A stretch of DNA of 64,000 bases from Costus lasius (lineage: Eukaryota > Streptophyta > Magnoliopsida > Zingiberales > Costaceae): contig JANVAS020000231.1 in NCBI GenBank assembly GCA_027563935.2, positions 12,604,001 to 12,668,000 on the forward strand. Direction: 5' to 3'. Shown here piece after piece: positions 21,943 through 33,890 of the stretch; position 1 is the first letter of the stretch; each line of letters begins with the position of its first letter. The notes under the pieces are model-generated. The model was not told the DNA's origin. It saw nothing but the letters and a program-made list of their open reading frames with translations, and made no database searches. Position numbers and translations under genes: made by a program.

Positions 21943-24167
21943 TGTTGGGGAATACCAGGTGTAATTTAAAATTTTACAGTCCCAGGACGCAGCGGAAGAA
22001 TCATTACACCCGAAACATATTCCGGTCCCAAGGATCCATGCGAGAGAGAAGACACAAGGATGTGTTAGAGATGTACCTCTTTTGCTTGTCTAGTTGCCGA
22101 AGCCATGTTGAAGACGATCAAGTGCTCGCCCTCTACAAGTATCCACGCGTCGACTCCTTAACGTTGCTCCCTTCCACGCTTGGTGCTAGCCTCGGGAAGA
22201 GAATCAAGCCTTAAGGTTCCTTCACTTCTCTTGCGCCACCTCCAAGGATCATGCGCCAAGTGCAAGGAAGCTGCCGCCAACTCCTTATCCTCTTCACTCC
22301 AAGAGAAGAGGGAGAAGAAGAGTTTCGGCCCTTAGGAAGAGTAAGAGGAAGTGGCACCACCAAGTCCTTCTCCAAGTCACGCCAAGAGGAGAGGAAGGAG
22401 AAGACTTGCGGCCACTAGTAGGAAGAAGGGTTGCGCCACCTTGATGTTGTCGCCCTTTGCCCTTGCTCTCGCCCCTCTATGTATGTTCACGTCTCCAAGC
22501 ATTCGAACCATTGAGAGGGGGCAACTAGAGACACTTTTATAAGCCAAGAGGCGGTTTAGGGAGGGCCAAGATCATGCCAAGTGGGCGGCTAGGATGAGAG
22601 GGATTTGTGGTAAGGAAAGTCTCCAAGACTTTGCCATAAACCTCATTCAACCTATCCTTATTTGCCCAATAGCCATATCAGCCCAAGACATGCCTTAGAG
22701 ACATTCTTTTCATCCAAGGAGAAGGGCTAAGCGCAACATGCAAGAGTCATTCGGCTAAGCAAGGGTTTGAGGGGAATTAGGGTTTGGAGGTAAGGTAAGT
22801 CTCCAAGATCTTACCATAAACCTTACCCTACTATCCATATGCGCCCAAGCTCTTTCCAAAAGAGCCATCAAGCCATATCAGCCCCCAACACTTGCCATAG
22901 AGGCAAGATACCATCAAAGGATGAAGGGGGAGGCGCCACTTCCTTCCAAAGGAAGCAATTTATGCCACCCACACCCCATTATGCCCCTAGGCGCCAATGG
23001 GGTTGGGTTTCTCCCCATTATATCCTTTTAAGCCAATTCCCTCTTCATTACAACTTATTATTGGGCCTCATTGGATAATGAGCTAGCCCAAACTTCATGC
23101 AATGGGTTGATTAAGCCATTGGATCCAATCCAATGCAACCCTAATCCAAATGTGACCAATCTAGGTCAATTTCGGGTCAACCTGCCAAAATTGAAGTTTG
23201 GCTCCAATAACTTTCTTCCAACTAATCAGGCCCATTGGCGCTGATGAAATCTTCCAAATGGATCCAAGTTATCCAATAACTTGATCCTAAGGCTTCTGAT
23301 TAATGCAACGTCAAGAGTCTATTGCGTGTGACCCCGTAGGATCCTAATGACGATGGCAACGATGTAAACATCATAAGTAGTGAGGGGTATCTAGCAACAC
23401 ATCACTACTACCCATGTCATAGGACTTAAGTCATTATGGCAACAACTCCTAACAAGCAACGAGGATTCCCATTGCATTATAGATCCCTTTGCCTAAACTG
23501 ATATCCTACCATTGGATTAGTCTCAAGTTTATCAATCCAATGCATTGGTCATGACTCAACTAGTGTGGCCACACATTCCTGTCATGCACCAATAAGGTGG
23601 GCCGCCCCAAAGTGAATATCATGCTTCCTTTGAAGGAAGGGGCAAATCCTACTATTGGTCATCCATGTCTCTACGTGACTTATGACATGCCCAATGACAG
23701 TCGTTTTGGTCCCCCAATTACGGAGAGATGTAAGACTGCATCAAAGCATATCCATCATCAAATCTAGACATGAATACCTCAAGTCTAAGGATCAATGCAA
23801 ATCTCTTGCATGTGAGATTGACTTGTTGACTAGACAAGTCAATCCTCACGATGGATCACTCCAGTGCATCCAATGCACCTGTATGTCTGCGTTACTGTGC
23901 CCCGCACCTAACCAGCCCATACACTAGTCTTACATGTATCAAAGCTGTCCCATATCTGCTATGGTACCTCGTCTGGGGATAGCTTATGAGAATGGATCCA
24001 ATCCAGACTCCTGGGACATTATATATGCAACTCAATACATCAATGCAGGTTGAGAAGTCTGCATAATAACGACCATGCCTCTATAAAGAATAATAGTTCT
24101 ATCAAAGTACATTCAAACAATGTCTGACCATGTCCATACATTGGTTTGCAGGGCATATACACCAACA
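21943..24167 (-). repeat. Element C 5' LTR
   Basis: This LTR of about 2.2 kb begins on the minus strand TGTTGGTGTATATGCCC (at 24167) and ends CCCCAACA (at 21943), next to the primer binding site. The minus-strand orientation agrees with the gag remnant. Its partner LTR is outside the window, so age and target duplication cannot be judged. Open frames inside it are short and without known domains. Confidence 0.85.
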
Positions 24168-24819
24168 CTATTCTGCCCATGATTTTGCTTTGGGCTCTGG
24201 TTTTCCTGCCTATGATTTTCTTTCGCTCCTGATGTTTCTACAGATCTATATTTTTGCTTCCTTACCCTTCCTGCCACATGTTGTTGCTATTGATCCGAAT
24301 GGGCCTTTTCTCTCTGGATTGATTTATACAATCCTTAAGTGTCCTGTTGTTTTTATAGATCCTCACTGTTGTTCCCGCCCATAGGAGGGCTTGGCCTTAC
24401 TTGTAGATATGGGGGGGGGGGCTCCTCCATTGCGGGGCTTCTTGGATTTTTACAAGCAGTGCAAATCCTCTCCAGGGTGCGGGACCAACATCCTTATTTG
24501 GTGCGAGCGCTATCCAAAACCAAAGGCCGCACGTAACGACAATAGTAATGTTTTGGATCTGTAGTAAGGTTGGAATGTAAAATGCTAATTGGGTGTTGGA
24601 TTGAACCGTTTTTTCACTCTCCTTCTCTTTTTGATTTGTTTTTGGGTGATAGTAATATGTAGCACAGGCTCCCGCGTCAAATATTATAGGGGAGGCTCTG
24701 TCGAATTTTTTTTTGGGGTTTTAAAAAGAGGAAGGGAGTTGATGTGATGGTACACAATCTGTATATATCTTTTTGGATTATATAAATTCTCATTCTTGCC
24801 TTTGGCAAAAAAAAAAAAA
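24168..24819 (+). mobile_element. LINE L1: 3' end of an L1-type element, plus strand
   Basis: This is the 3' untranslated end of a LINE, finishing in the hairpin TTGCC-TTT-GGCAA and a poly(A) tail at 24807-24819. It resembles the 3' ends of the three minus-strand LINEs here: a GGCTCTGTCGAATTTTT segment, a CAATCTGTATATATCT segment and the terminal TTGCCTTTGGCAAAA. The 5' side is cut by the LTR of element C, which probably inserted into it. An 11-G run lies at 24411-24421. No reverse transcriptase coding is left here. Confidence 0.75.
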
Positions 24820-26382
24820 GAAGTTATATGTAACTTTTGTTATTGCTAGTCATTATAGAGTTAGATAACGAGGTTGAAATTGTTGATTGCTGTCTTTGTC
24901 TTTATTTTTATTATCTATGTGGTCTTTGGCTATGTGATTTGTGTGTGCTTTGATAGAATTGATCACTAAGCATACGTCTTCTACTTCCTTTTTGTTGTGA
25001 TGTATTCATGGTGTAATTGTTTTTATCACCTCTAATATTATCTCGACTTTGACAGAGAAGCAAGAAGAAAGCATGGTAATTTTTCTTGTATCTTCTTTTA
25101 TTTATTTCATGTCAAGCAATTGTGCAATAATGGTAAATTTTCTCATCTTTTTTTATCTTGTTATCCTTTTGTCATATTCTTTAAGGAATTCACTTAATAT
25201 TAGTTTATGCATGTCTTTCAATATTTTAATGGCTATTTCAAATTTTCTTATTATTTATCAATCCACTTGTAAATGATTGCAAATTCTTCCTCATTAATGA
25301 CAGCACTAAATTGCTAAATGTCATTGTTAAAGTGCTTAGATTTTGTTCATCTTGTTGCTTAGCTTTGTATTGGTTCAGTTAATAAGTTTGAACAAGGACA
25401 TGTTTGTGACAATTTCATTTGTAATAATTCTTTAAACTTATATTTCTTTTTTTTTTTGTTAGTGTACTTGTGGTATTTCTATTTCTTTCTTATCCTCCTA
25501 TAGAGTACCCTTCAAACTTGGAATTTTTTTTATAGATGTGGAATACATGAGTTATTATAGGTAGCTTTGACTACCATATGAAAATCTTGCAACTATATGA
25601 TTGATGTGAGTAGTTTTACCCAGGGCTTTTGCTTGGTCATGTTGGGGGTACTACAATGTATGAACTTATTGTAAACTTCTCATCTTCATCTTTATCAAAA
25701 CACCTTTGTTTGTGGTGTTATTTTCTTTGTCAACTTCATATCATTCTAAACTTCCATTTAAAACATGACTTAGATCGGTTACTTGATTCGGTGCTTGTAG
25801 CTATTTGCATTCTCTAATTGGTTATTCTTATTTTATAGGTGAATAAAGTGTTAAAAGAACTTCAACCGGCATCCGATCATCCTAAATTATAAGTTTTAGA
25901 TGTAAATTTATGCTTCACTATAACAAACAAATCGGATCATCCTAAATTAGTAATGTTGAATTTTACTAAACTAGTTTATTTTCTCAAAGTTTTGTTGGAT
26001 GTGATCCTTTTAACCATATTGGATCAATCATATTAGTTTGTTTTCAATGCTAGCTTTTATTTTCCAACTATATGGCTTCGATGTACTATAACATTTTTGT
26101 TTTCTTTCGAGTCTATGTTGCAATAAAGTTAATTGCTTATTTGTACTTGCTGAGTTTTTATTCACTATATGTGGCGTGCTCATGCTAGATGTTGTTTCAG
26201 ATAGTTTGCTCATTGATCCAACAACAAATTTGATCTGTTGTGCAGAATTGTGTGAGTTTTGAAAGATTTAAGTTATTCAAAAATTATTGATTCTGCATAA
26301 GCATTGTAGTAAATTAGTACTTCTCTTTTGGTTCTAAATTGTCTTATATATATGCACTTTTTATCTATCTTCGCATACCTAA
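24820..26382. other. Unassigned AT-rich stretch
   Basis: This 1.5-kb stretch between two LINE 3' ends is AT-rich with T-rich tracts. By position it could be intron or upstream region of the HD-Zip III pseudogene that resumes at 56700, since LINE L2 and its nested insertions separate the two. No exon, repeat end or RNA gene could be supported. Confidence 0.4.
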
Positions 26383-27072
26383 TTTTTTATTTTTGCCAAA
26401 GGCAAGAAAGAGATTTTATATAACCAAAAAGAAATTTACATGATATATACAGATCACAATCACCCACCCTTCACCCAGGATCCTAAAAATTTCGGCAGAG
26501 TTTCCCCTGTATACAGAGACGCATGGATCCTACTACAGACATTAAACCATTAGACAATCACACACCCATAAAAAAACCAAAACCAAACAACATACCAAAC
26601 CACATACAGCATACAACATACAACATCATGTTATAATTTTAAACCAAAACCAAAATCTATAAGTCTCGTGCTCCCCATGAATCCAGCGGGCGCCCAACCG
26701 AGAAGGGTCAATGAAGAAGTTCACCAACCTACGCAATAACCCTGGTCAGCGAGAAGAGGAAAACTGAAACAAGGAAAGAGGAAACAAATCTCCAAGTAGC
26801 GCCTTAAGCTCCCCCCATATCTCTCCAGGAATGCATAAAACCCAGGACGTGAGGATCAAGAATTGCCTGAGGGATATAACTTGTTATTTTTGATTTGATA
26901 TCAGAAATTAGAAACCTAAGATACTCCATGATTCCCTATTTGTGAGAACTCCAAATTTTGTTATCGCGATACCTCCAGATATAATAAATAGCCCTAGAAA
27001 TCATAAGCTTGATAATATAATTCCAGGTAGAGTTTGCTTGCTGCCAAGGGTGAGAGGAGTGAAAAAGGATCT

Positions 27073-27094
27073 CCCCCCCCCCCCCCCCCCCCCC
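27073..27094 (+). repeat. Poly-C run of 22
   Basis: A pure run of C in LINE L2 just upstream (plus-strand sense) of the zf-RVT region. On the minus strand it is a G run that interrupts the coding remnant. Confidence 0.9.
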
Positions 27095-29451
27095 GGAAAG
27101 ATGAGGAAGCTGAATACCGCAGTGGCTAGAGATTATGTGCCAAAAATCGGTGATATCCTCGCAATGAAGAAAGAGATGATCAGTAGTTTCTGGGTGGGAA
27201 TTACAAAGCGAACAAGATGGATCTTGTACAATCCCCCAATCAAATAGTCACGCCCGGGTAGGTAACTTCCCATGACAAAACAGCCACAAGAAGAAAGAGT
27301 GGCGCGGAATCCTCCCTTTAAACCAAACAAAATTCTTCCAAGAAACCTCCGTGCCCTGGACCTGGCTCTCATAGGCTGAATTGATAGTAAATTTTCCATG
27401 ATGGGTGCGGTACCAATAAACCTGATCCGAGTTGAGATTAGAGTGGATGTGCATGTGGGGGATGGCTGCGTAGATATCAATGAGACTAACGGACCTTGGT
27501 TTCGGAATGGTCCATCTGCCATGTGTGATGAGCGAGCTGAGAGGTGTATTCTTCCTCGAGGGGTTCTCAAATCGGACATCTTCCACCAACTCTAGAAGAA
27601 TGCTAGAGTTGAACGACGGATCGAGCCAGAGTTTGGTAGAATTTCCATTTGCAATTTTATACCCGATCATTGGCCTGCAAGAATCACGAACCGAAAGAAG
27701 ACCATGGATAGGCCAGGGTGCATGCCTGGAAAGCCTAACCGTCCAAATAGAGTCAGCCTGCAGGTACTTCTCCTGAACCCTCTTGACCCAAAGGGAATTC
27801 TTGTCTTGAATTAAGTTCCAAATATGTCTCATAAAGAAAGCATGGTTCAATCTACCAATGTCACGAAGACCGAGCCCGCCAAAAGCGATGGGCTTAGTGA
27901 TGTTGATCCAAGCAACCTTTGGGATACCCCTTTTTTGACCCCTTGACCAAAGAAAGTTTGCTAGAGCCGAGTTGAGCTTCGAGATAACAACCGCGGGGAG
28001 AGTAACGGCGCTACACCAGAAGTTGATATTTCCATAACACATGGACTGAATTAATTCAATTCGCCCGGCATAAGAGAGGGTTCTGCCCTCCAAGCTGTCA
28101 GATATTTGGTGATTTTTTTCAATCAAAGGCATGCAGTCACAGGTCTTTATGGGCCTACTAGTAATGGGAATGCCCAAATATCTAAAGGGCATCATTCCTT
28201 TCTAAATCCCGAGAATCCCTATGAGGTTCTCTTGGAGCTCAGGTTTAGTGGATGTAGAAAAGAAAACCTGTGATTTGACTTTGTTGATCATGAGGCCTGT
28301 ATTTTGGTGGAAGACCTCCAGCACTTTGATAATAGCCCTTGCGGAGATATCCAAGGATTCACAGAAAATAATGACGTCGTCCGCAAAAAGGAGGTTCGTG
28401 AGACCCAATCTCTTGTAATTTTTATGGGGTATAAGGTGACCCTTAAGGAGCTGCTCCTCCAGAAGATCACTAAGGTGTTGCATGATGAGAATAAAAAGAT
28501 AGGGGGACATAGGGCATCCTTGGCGAAGCCCCCCGAGTTCCCTTGAAGAGGCCGACATCCTGACCATTGAGGTTTATGGTGTAAGAAGGGGAGGAAACAC
28601 AAGCCATAACTCCGTCCACAAACCGAGCTGGAAATTTGTTGGTGTTGAGAAAATGTTCGATGGCTTCCCATCTGACGGAGTCGAATGCCTTATGAAGATC
28701 CAATTTGATAGCCATTCTAGGAGGCCCAGTTTTCTTATGAAACCCACTTAAGATTTCTTGGCACAACATGATATTCTCCTAGATAGATCTACCCGAGATA
28801 AAAGCATGTTGATTAGCATCAATAATTTCTGGGAGCACGTTCCGGATTTTGATGGCCAAGGCTTTAGCAATAAAGCGGTACATCATTTGACACACAGAAA
28901 TGGGATGAAATTCTGCAAAAGATGAGGGGTTAGGAACTTTAGGGATAAGGGTAAGGGAAGTAATGTTCACCCATTTAAGCAAGTGGCCGTGGTCCAAGAA
29001 GTCCATAATCGCCCTCGGGATGTCATCTTTAATAATCCCCTAACATGATTTGAAAAAGGCTGCATTGAAACCATCCACTCTAGGAGCTTTAGAGATATTA
29101 GCCTTTCTGATGATATTCTCGATATCCTCAACAAGGAACTTAGAATTAAGTGCCTGAATAGTTGGGGATGAGAGCATTTTTTTCACTTGAACATTAAGGT
29201 CAAGGGGCGCATAGGATGGGGCCAGGAGGTCTTTAAAGAAGCGGAGTGCTTCGTGAGAGATATTTTCGCCCGAGACAAAGTTCCTATTAGGATCCTTTAT
29301 GGAACTGATGGAGTTTCGGATATGCCTGGACTTCATATGATTATAGAAATATGCCGTGTTTGAGTCGCCTAAGGAAATAAGTTGATCTCTGGATCTCTGC
29401 TTGAAGGCAGACTCTTCCTCGTTCCAATAATTTTTGATGTCATCTTGGTAA

Positions 29452-29456
29452 CTCCT
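29452..29456. repeat. Target site duplication of element D (left copy)
   Basis: CTCCT precedes the LTR start TGATAACACCG and is repeated at 56397-56401. Confidence 0.9.
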
Positions 29457-31477
29457 TGATAACACCGAAATTTATCGTAATTTCTATGCCATTTTTATTG
29501 ATATTTTTGTATCATATTCATAGACTTTGCTTATTTTTTATGTCTTTTTATCAATATTTACGAAATCTACACTCTTTTCTATTTTTGATGAATTTCAAGT
29601 AAAAAGACATGTTTTTCAGTCGATTTTGAGCAATCCAGATGCAAAATTGAATTCACAACATCAAGAGGAGATAACACGTCAAATTTCAGGAGATTTGGAG
29701 CTTTAGAGCAAATTACGACACCCCCAACATGATCTTTACGGTACCGTAATGTGGAGTCTTTTTGGGCAGAGAATTTCATTTGATTACGGCACTACCATAA
29801 ACATAGTTACGGTGCCGTATTTTGAAGCATTTTTTATCAGAGAATCGATGGAGTTTACGGTACTACCGTAAGGAACATTATGGTACCGTAATTCGGGTCG
29901 ATTTTCCACCCGAAGGATTGCTGACATTATGGCACCGCCGTAATATACTTCATGGTACCGTAATTCCGAAAGTTTTCAACCCGAGAGTTCGCTGTCCAGA
30001 TTACGGCACCACCATAAAATCCTTTACGGCCGTCATTACGACGCTGCTCGCGACTTTCCCGGTCAACTCCGAAGCCCGATTTTTGCGTAGATGATTGCGA
30101 TCGATCGAGGCCATAAAACAGGATGCTGTAAGAAGCAAAAAGGGATCTATCGATGAGACGAAGACAGAGAGACTGAAAGCCCTAATTTCCATTCACCATA
30201 GAGAGAGAAATCGCCCCACACGCCGCAGCCCTATGTTTCACTACCGGGAAGCGTACAGCGCATATCCGGCCATGAAATTTGAGTGAAAGCTACGCATAGA
30301 GGAGGAGAAGGTGCACCTGAAGTTTCAACGTGATCGGAGATCAGACGGAGGAGAAATCATTAGAAAACCGAGCGTCGCCGCTGTTTGCTCCAGATTATGG
30401 CCATAAACGTCTTTACGGCCGTACCGTAATTTTTTTTTCTTCTTGCTTTCTATTTCCTTCAATATGGATTATTGTAATCTTCCCTCTATGATAGCTTAAA
30501 CTTATTTTGGGACATGGGGGGAGTAATTCACTTGATTTTTAATGACTAGATGACTATATTTCATTATTTCGTTCCGTTTAATCTTAGCATGATGATTTTA
30601 CTTATGTGATGATCGTTCTTAGACTCTCCATAGATCTATATTATTATTCATGTTTTAGAATTTTCGCCATTGACTGAAGAGTAATTGCTTGAGAATTTGG
30701 AACCATAGAATTGCATGTTAGGACCCCTTTTAGGTTAGTTCTTATTTGCTTGATTCTAGTAAACTAATTGTCATGATAATAATATAAATCTAGGATTGAG
30801 TCTAAGTTTTCAAACATGGAGATCTTGTGCGAAAGCAAAGATCGGAACGTTGGAGAACCATGAGTAAAACTAGTGTCGAGACTCAGATGCACGAAAGTGA
30901 TCCTTGAGATTCCACTAGAGATTATCGACCAAGAACTCGGATGCACGAAAGTGATCCTTGAGTTCTTAGTTTGATGATTTACTTGTCTTCAGCGTTGGGA
31001 TGACTCTTGCGCGAAAGCGAAGATTTATCCCTGCATGGTTGTCTGCATGAAAGTGAGACAATCCTTTTATTAAAGTAAATTACATCTTCATCATGTTGAA
31101 ATTAAACTGACGAAATCTTTATTCATGTCTAGTCATAAAATTAAAGTGAACAAAACCCTAGTCCCAGCTTCTCTCTCTGATAATTCTATTATAGTGCTTT
31201 AGTCCTCGATTGCTAGTTTACGCTCTTTCGATTGCCTAGATAGTGAAAAATCAATTATTCAGTACTCAACAATATAGGTCTCTATGGGATCGATATTTTC
31301 TTTATTACTTCGAGTATCCGTGCACTTGCGGACACTACGAGTTTAGGGATAACAAGTTTCTGGAGCCGTGTCAGGGAGTGACAATAGCCCTATGCGCCAA
31401 TACTTAGGTTTTGGCCGCGACACCTGAAGCAAGTCTACCTACTTGTATTTAAAAGTGTGTCCCTTCGGATCACAACA
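29457..31477 (+). repeat. Element D 5' LTR
   Basis: This LTR is 2021 bp; it starts TGATAACACCG and ends GGATCACAACA, seven bases before the primer binding site. It contains an array of paired palindromes (29739-30037 and 30395-30432) and several ACGAAAGTGA-type short repeats near 30890-31060. Confidence 0.9.
29739..30037. repeat. Array of paired palindromes in element D 5' LTR
   Basis: Units contain an imperfect palindrome like TTACGGCACTACCGTAA, about 7 to 9 bases of spacer, then a second like TTACGGTACCGTAA, then about 30 to 40 bases that often include ACCCGA. About five units are seen, period roughly 60 to 75 bp. Some CG pairs have become CA or TG. Confidence 0.8.
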
Positions 31478-31483
31478 AGTTTT

Positions 31484-31502
31484 TGGCGCCGTTGCCGGGG
31501 GA
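31484..31502 (+). promoter_or_regulatory. Primer binding site of element D (tRNA-Asp)
   Basis: TGGCGCCGTTGCCGGGGGA matches the plant tRNA-Asp 3' end complement used by Athila/Tat elements, with one extra G compared with element E. Confidence 0.9.
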
Positions 31503-31622
31503 CTTTAGTTTTTGATGATATCAGAGATATTGAGATTATTGCTAGATTAGGTGTTTATTTACTGTTTATATTTTTCTATTTTTTTCTATTTTTCTTGAAA
31601 TTACTTGATCTATCTATTTTGC

Positions 31623-32245
31623 ATGCGCAGAAGCCTTAGATCAGGACCACTTGTTCCATTGGATACTGAAATTAACAAAACACTTAGAGTGCGCAGGAAG
31701 TTGAGACTGGAAGAGATTTACAAGAAACATCACAGGAGATACAAGAAGAAATTGTGGAGATGGCGAATAACCAAAAAACATGAGGGACTATGCAGCCCCT
31801 AATCCACAAGAAATCCACTCAAGCATTGCTAGACCAGCAATTGAGGCTAATAACTTCGAGATTAAGCCTGCTTTTATTTCCATGATTCAACAAAATCAGT
31901 TTGGAGGATCTCCATTGGAAGATCCAAACCAACACTTGGCTTTATTTTTAGAACTATGTGATACCATCAAGATTAATGGTGTTTCTAACGATGCTTTGAA
32001 ATTAAGATTATTTCCTTTTTCTCTTAGAGACCGGGCGCGATCATGGCTTCATGCACAACCAACCGAAACCTTCACAACTTGGGATCAACTGTCAAATTCC
32101 TTCTTGATGAAATACTTCCCTCCAAGCAAGACAATTCAACTGAGAAATCAAATCACAAGTTTCCAACAAAAAGATGGAGAATCTTTCAGTGAGGCATGGA
32201 AGAGATTTAATGAATTACAATGGAAGTGTCCTCACCATGGCATTG
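31623..32245 (+). pseudogene. Element D gag, N-terminal part
   Basis: The frame starts with ATG at 31623 (MRRSLRSGP, as MRQGLRSGG in element E), shifts near 31720-31780, and continues as a retrotransposon gag domain (FEIKPAFISMIQQNQFGG, LKLRLFPFSLRDRARSWL, KYFPPSKTIQLRNQITSF). It is cut at 32245 by element E within PHHG-I and resumes at 45255 with EDWVLLHTFYNGL. The gag domain is about the family's usual layout. The frameshift and later stops make it non-functional. Confidence 0.85.
32241..32245. repeat. Target site duplication of element E (left copy)
   Basis: CATTG precedes the LTR start TGATGCCTTGTC and is repeated at 45250-45254. Confidence 0.9.
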
Positions 32246-33734
32246 TGATGCCTTGTCATATGTTGCATTTCCTGATATATTTATTTCATGAATTAAGGCC
32301 TATTTTGTTACTTTTATATCTCTTTCAGCACTTATTTCCTTGTTATTTTCGGAATCTACACATTTCTTTGTCTTTCATGTGTTTCAGGTTAAATCACTTA
32401 TCTATGGAGCTTAAAACTGGAAATTAAAGTTATAAAGTGGTTAAGGATGGAAAGACGAAGCTTCCCAGCAATTTTCAGCTCAAACGGACATTGTTACCGA
32501 AAATACGGCCTGCCCTTGAAAGTGTTCACGGCCGTATTTCTGAGCACGAATATTTCATATCATTTTCGAGCCGTGATCGAAGACACTACCGTGAAACGCG
32601 GGAATGCAATTTTGGAATTATGTTCGCCGAGAAGAATACATGCTAGCCAGTGAAACAGAATACGCCCATGAAGTCTACTGAAGGCACAACGCAGAATTTG
32701 GCCAAGAACTTCACGGACCAGCCCAAGAAACGCTTCACGCCCATATTATTATACGCAGATCGCGACTCTTGGCATTTCTCCCTCGTTTCAAGTCAGATTT
32801 GGGTGATCTTGGTGTCGAAATGACGGGAATTAGAAGGGCTACACGCCAGAAACTAGAGGAAGTCGATCAGACATATAAAAGGAAACATTTTGGGGGGGAA
32901 AAACGAATCGACTCCGGGAGGACAGCGAAGAGAAGGAGAACAAGGAAGAAGACAACGCTTGGAACCGGATCTAGAGGGGAAAGGTAGCATTTTCTCTTCT
33001 ATTTCATCTTGTATCTTCTCTGCCTTCTGTATTCCTTCATCTGAAAGAGATTTTAACCGAAACTATGCAAGTTGTAGTGTAAACACTCAATCGGATTTTT
33101 GGGCGTAGCCCACTTTTCAATCTATGAACTGATTGTGTTGCTTTTATGGGATTTTCTTGACTCTACTCGATCTTCACTGTGTTTATTCCGTAATCTTTGA
33201 CTTGATCAATCGAATTTTACTCTAGTCGTCACGAGAAGTACTGAAAGGGAAAATTGTGACGACTGATCTGTTTTGATTGGGTTGGTAGGTTTTGCAACGA
33301 AAGTAGGTAAAACGTGCTTGCGGAATTTATATTCTCCTGCACTCATTGGATCGACCCGGTTCATTCTGTCACGAAAGTAGGACGGTCGGGTTTGGTACCA
33401 AGTTACACCGCCGAAAGGGGGTAATTTGTAAACTTGAGAATTTCCGTGGTTTCAGATTATCTCTAGCAACACTTTTCATTTAGTTCTTGATTGTTGGTGT
33501 GGTGAACCCCTTAAATCTGATTTTTCTCATAACAACTGTCTTTCTTCTGTTTTCGCTGTCAATTGGAGTTTATTAGTTGTTTACTTGATTTTGAATATTA
33601 AACCGATAACACTCTCAGTTACGATTTCATTTAGCTATTGAAATTAAGAATTATTGGTACTTGACTCAACCGTCCTCGTGGGAACAATACTATATACTAC
33701 CGCGATAAAGCCGTTACTCTTGTGGCCAGTATCA
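32246..33734 (+). repeat. Element E 5' LTR
   Basis: This LTR is 1489 bp, TGATGCCTTGTC to CCAGTATCA. It has a palindrome pair near 32500-32540 (ATACGGCC and ACGGCCGTAT). It holds one copy of the 740-bp segment that is tandemly duplicated in the 3' LTR. Confidence 0.92.
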
Positions 33735-33739
33735 AGTTT

Positions 33740-33757
33740 TGGCGCCGTTGCCGGGGA
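33740..33757 (+). promoter_or_regulatory. Primer binding site of element E (tRNA-Asp)
   Basis: TGGCGCCGTTGCCGGGGA lies six bases after the LTR end and fits the tRNA-Asp primer of Athila/Tat elements. Confidence 0.93.
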
Positions 33758-33890
33758 CAGCGATAGTCAATATCGATTGTCTTCTTAAGATTGATAGATT
33801 AAGCTTTTTTGTTTTTTGTTTATTTTCATTACTGATAACAATCTGTTGCTTCTGAATTATTGTGGAACATTTGCTGCTTACCTTTCTTTT

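Larger units (their letters stand above)
1..24167 (-). mobile_element. Decayed Ty1/copia element C (partial, enters from left edge)
   Basis: This is an old copia element read on the minus strand. Its right-hand (5') LTR is 21943-24167, its primer binding site 21930-21941, its leader 20717-21929 plus 11456-11720, its gag remnant 10905-11455 and its protease/integrase remnant 1-641. It is interrupted by element A (647-10899) and element B (11726-20711), each with a perfect 5-bp target duplication, so C is older than both. The 3' LTR and the RT region would lie left of the window. The coding part has many stops and frameshifts and has lost the gag zinc knuckle. It belongs to the same broad copia lineage as A and B, but its LTR sequence differs. 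Confidence 0.85.
26383..29456 (-). mobile_element. LINE L2, 3' part (minus strand)
   Basis: The LINE 3' end is a T-rich tract (A tail on the minus strand) followed by TTGCC-AAA-GGCAA. The element runs rightwards to 29456, where element D is inserted; it resumes at 56402. It carries the reverse transcriptase ORF remnants and, at 27073-27094, a run of 22 C. It is a 5'-truncated L1-type LINE. No clear target duplication was found. Confidence 0.85.
27060..29456 (-). pseudogene. LINE L2 reverse transcriptase ORF remnant
   Basis: The minus-strand fragments, in order from 29456 down, are: a RT N-terminal linker (DDIKNYWNEEE, then SKAPRVDGFNAAFF), RT finger and palm segments (LTLIPKVPNPSSFAEFHPIS, ANQHAFISGRSI, KLDLHKAFDSVRWE), the catalytic FADD near 28376-28390, the thumb region (MPFRYLGIPITSRP) and a C-terminal zf-RVT zinc-binding region (CSLC, then HLFFHCE). 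Several stops and frameshifts break the ORF. The N-terminal junction reads through the element D insertion: ERS on the right side is followed by YQDD on the left side. The protein would have performed target-primed reverse transcription. Confidence 0.85.

Noticed and set aside
25049..25078. AGAGAAGCAAGAAGAAAGCATG before a GT, faintly like the HD-Zip III exon after the homeodomain
   Set aside because: The match is short, and the equivalent exon is clearly present at 56807; likely chance.
27073..27094. A 22-C run as a functional G-quadruplex or i-motif site
   Set aside because: It is a homopolymer inside a dead LINE coding region; slippage explains it.
29739..30037. Regularly spaced palindromes as a CRISPR-like array
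   Set aside because: This is plant nuclear DNA in an LTR; repeats are diverged and palindromic, spacers are similar to each other, and no cas genes exist.
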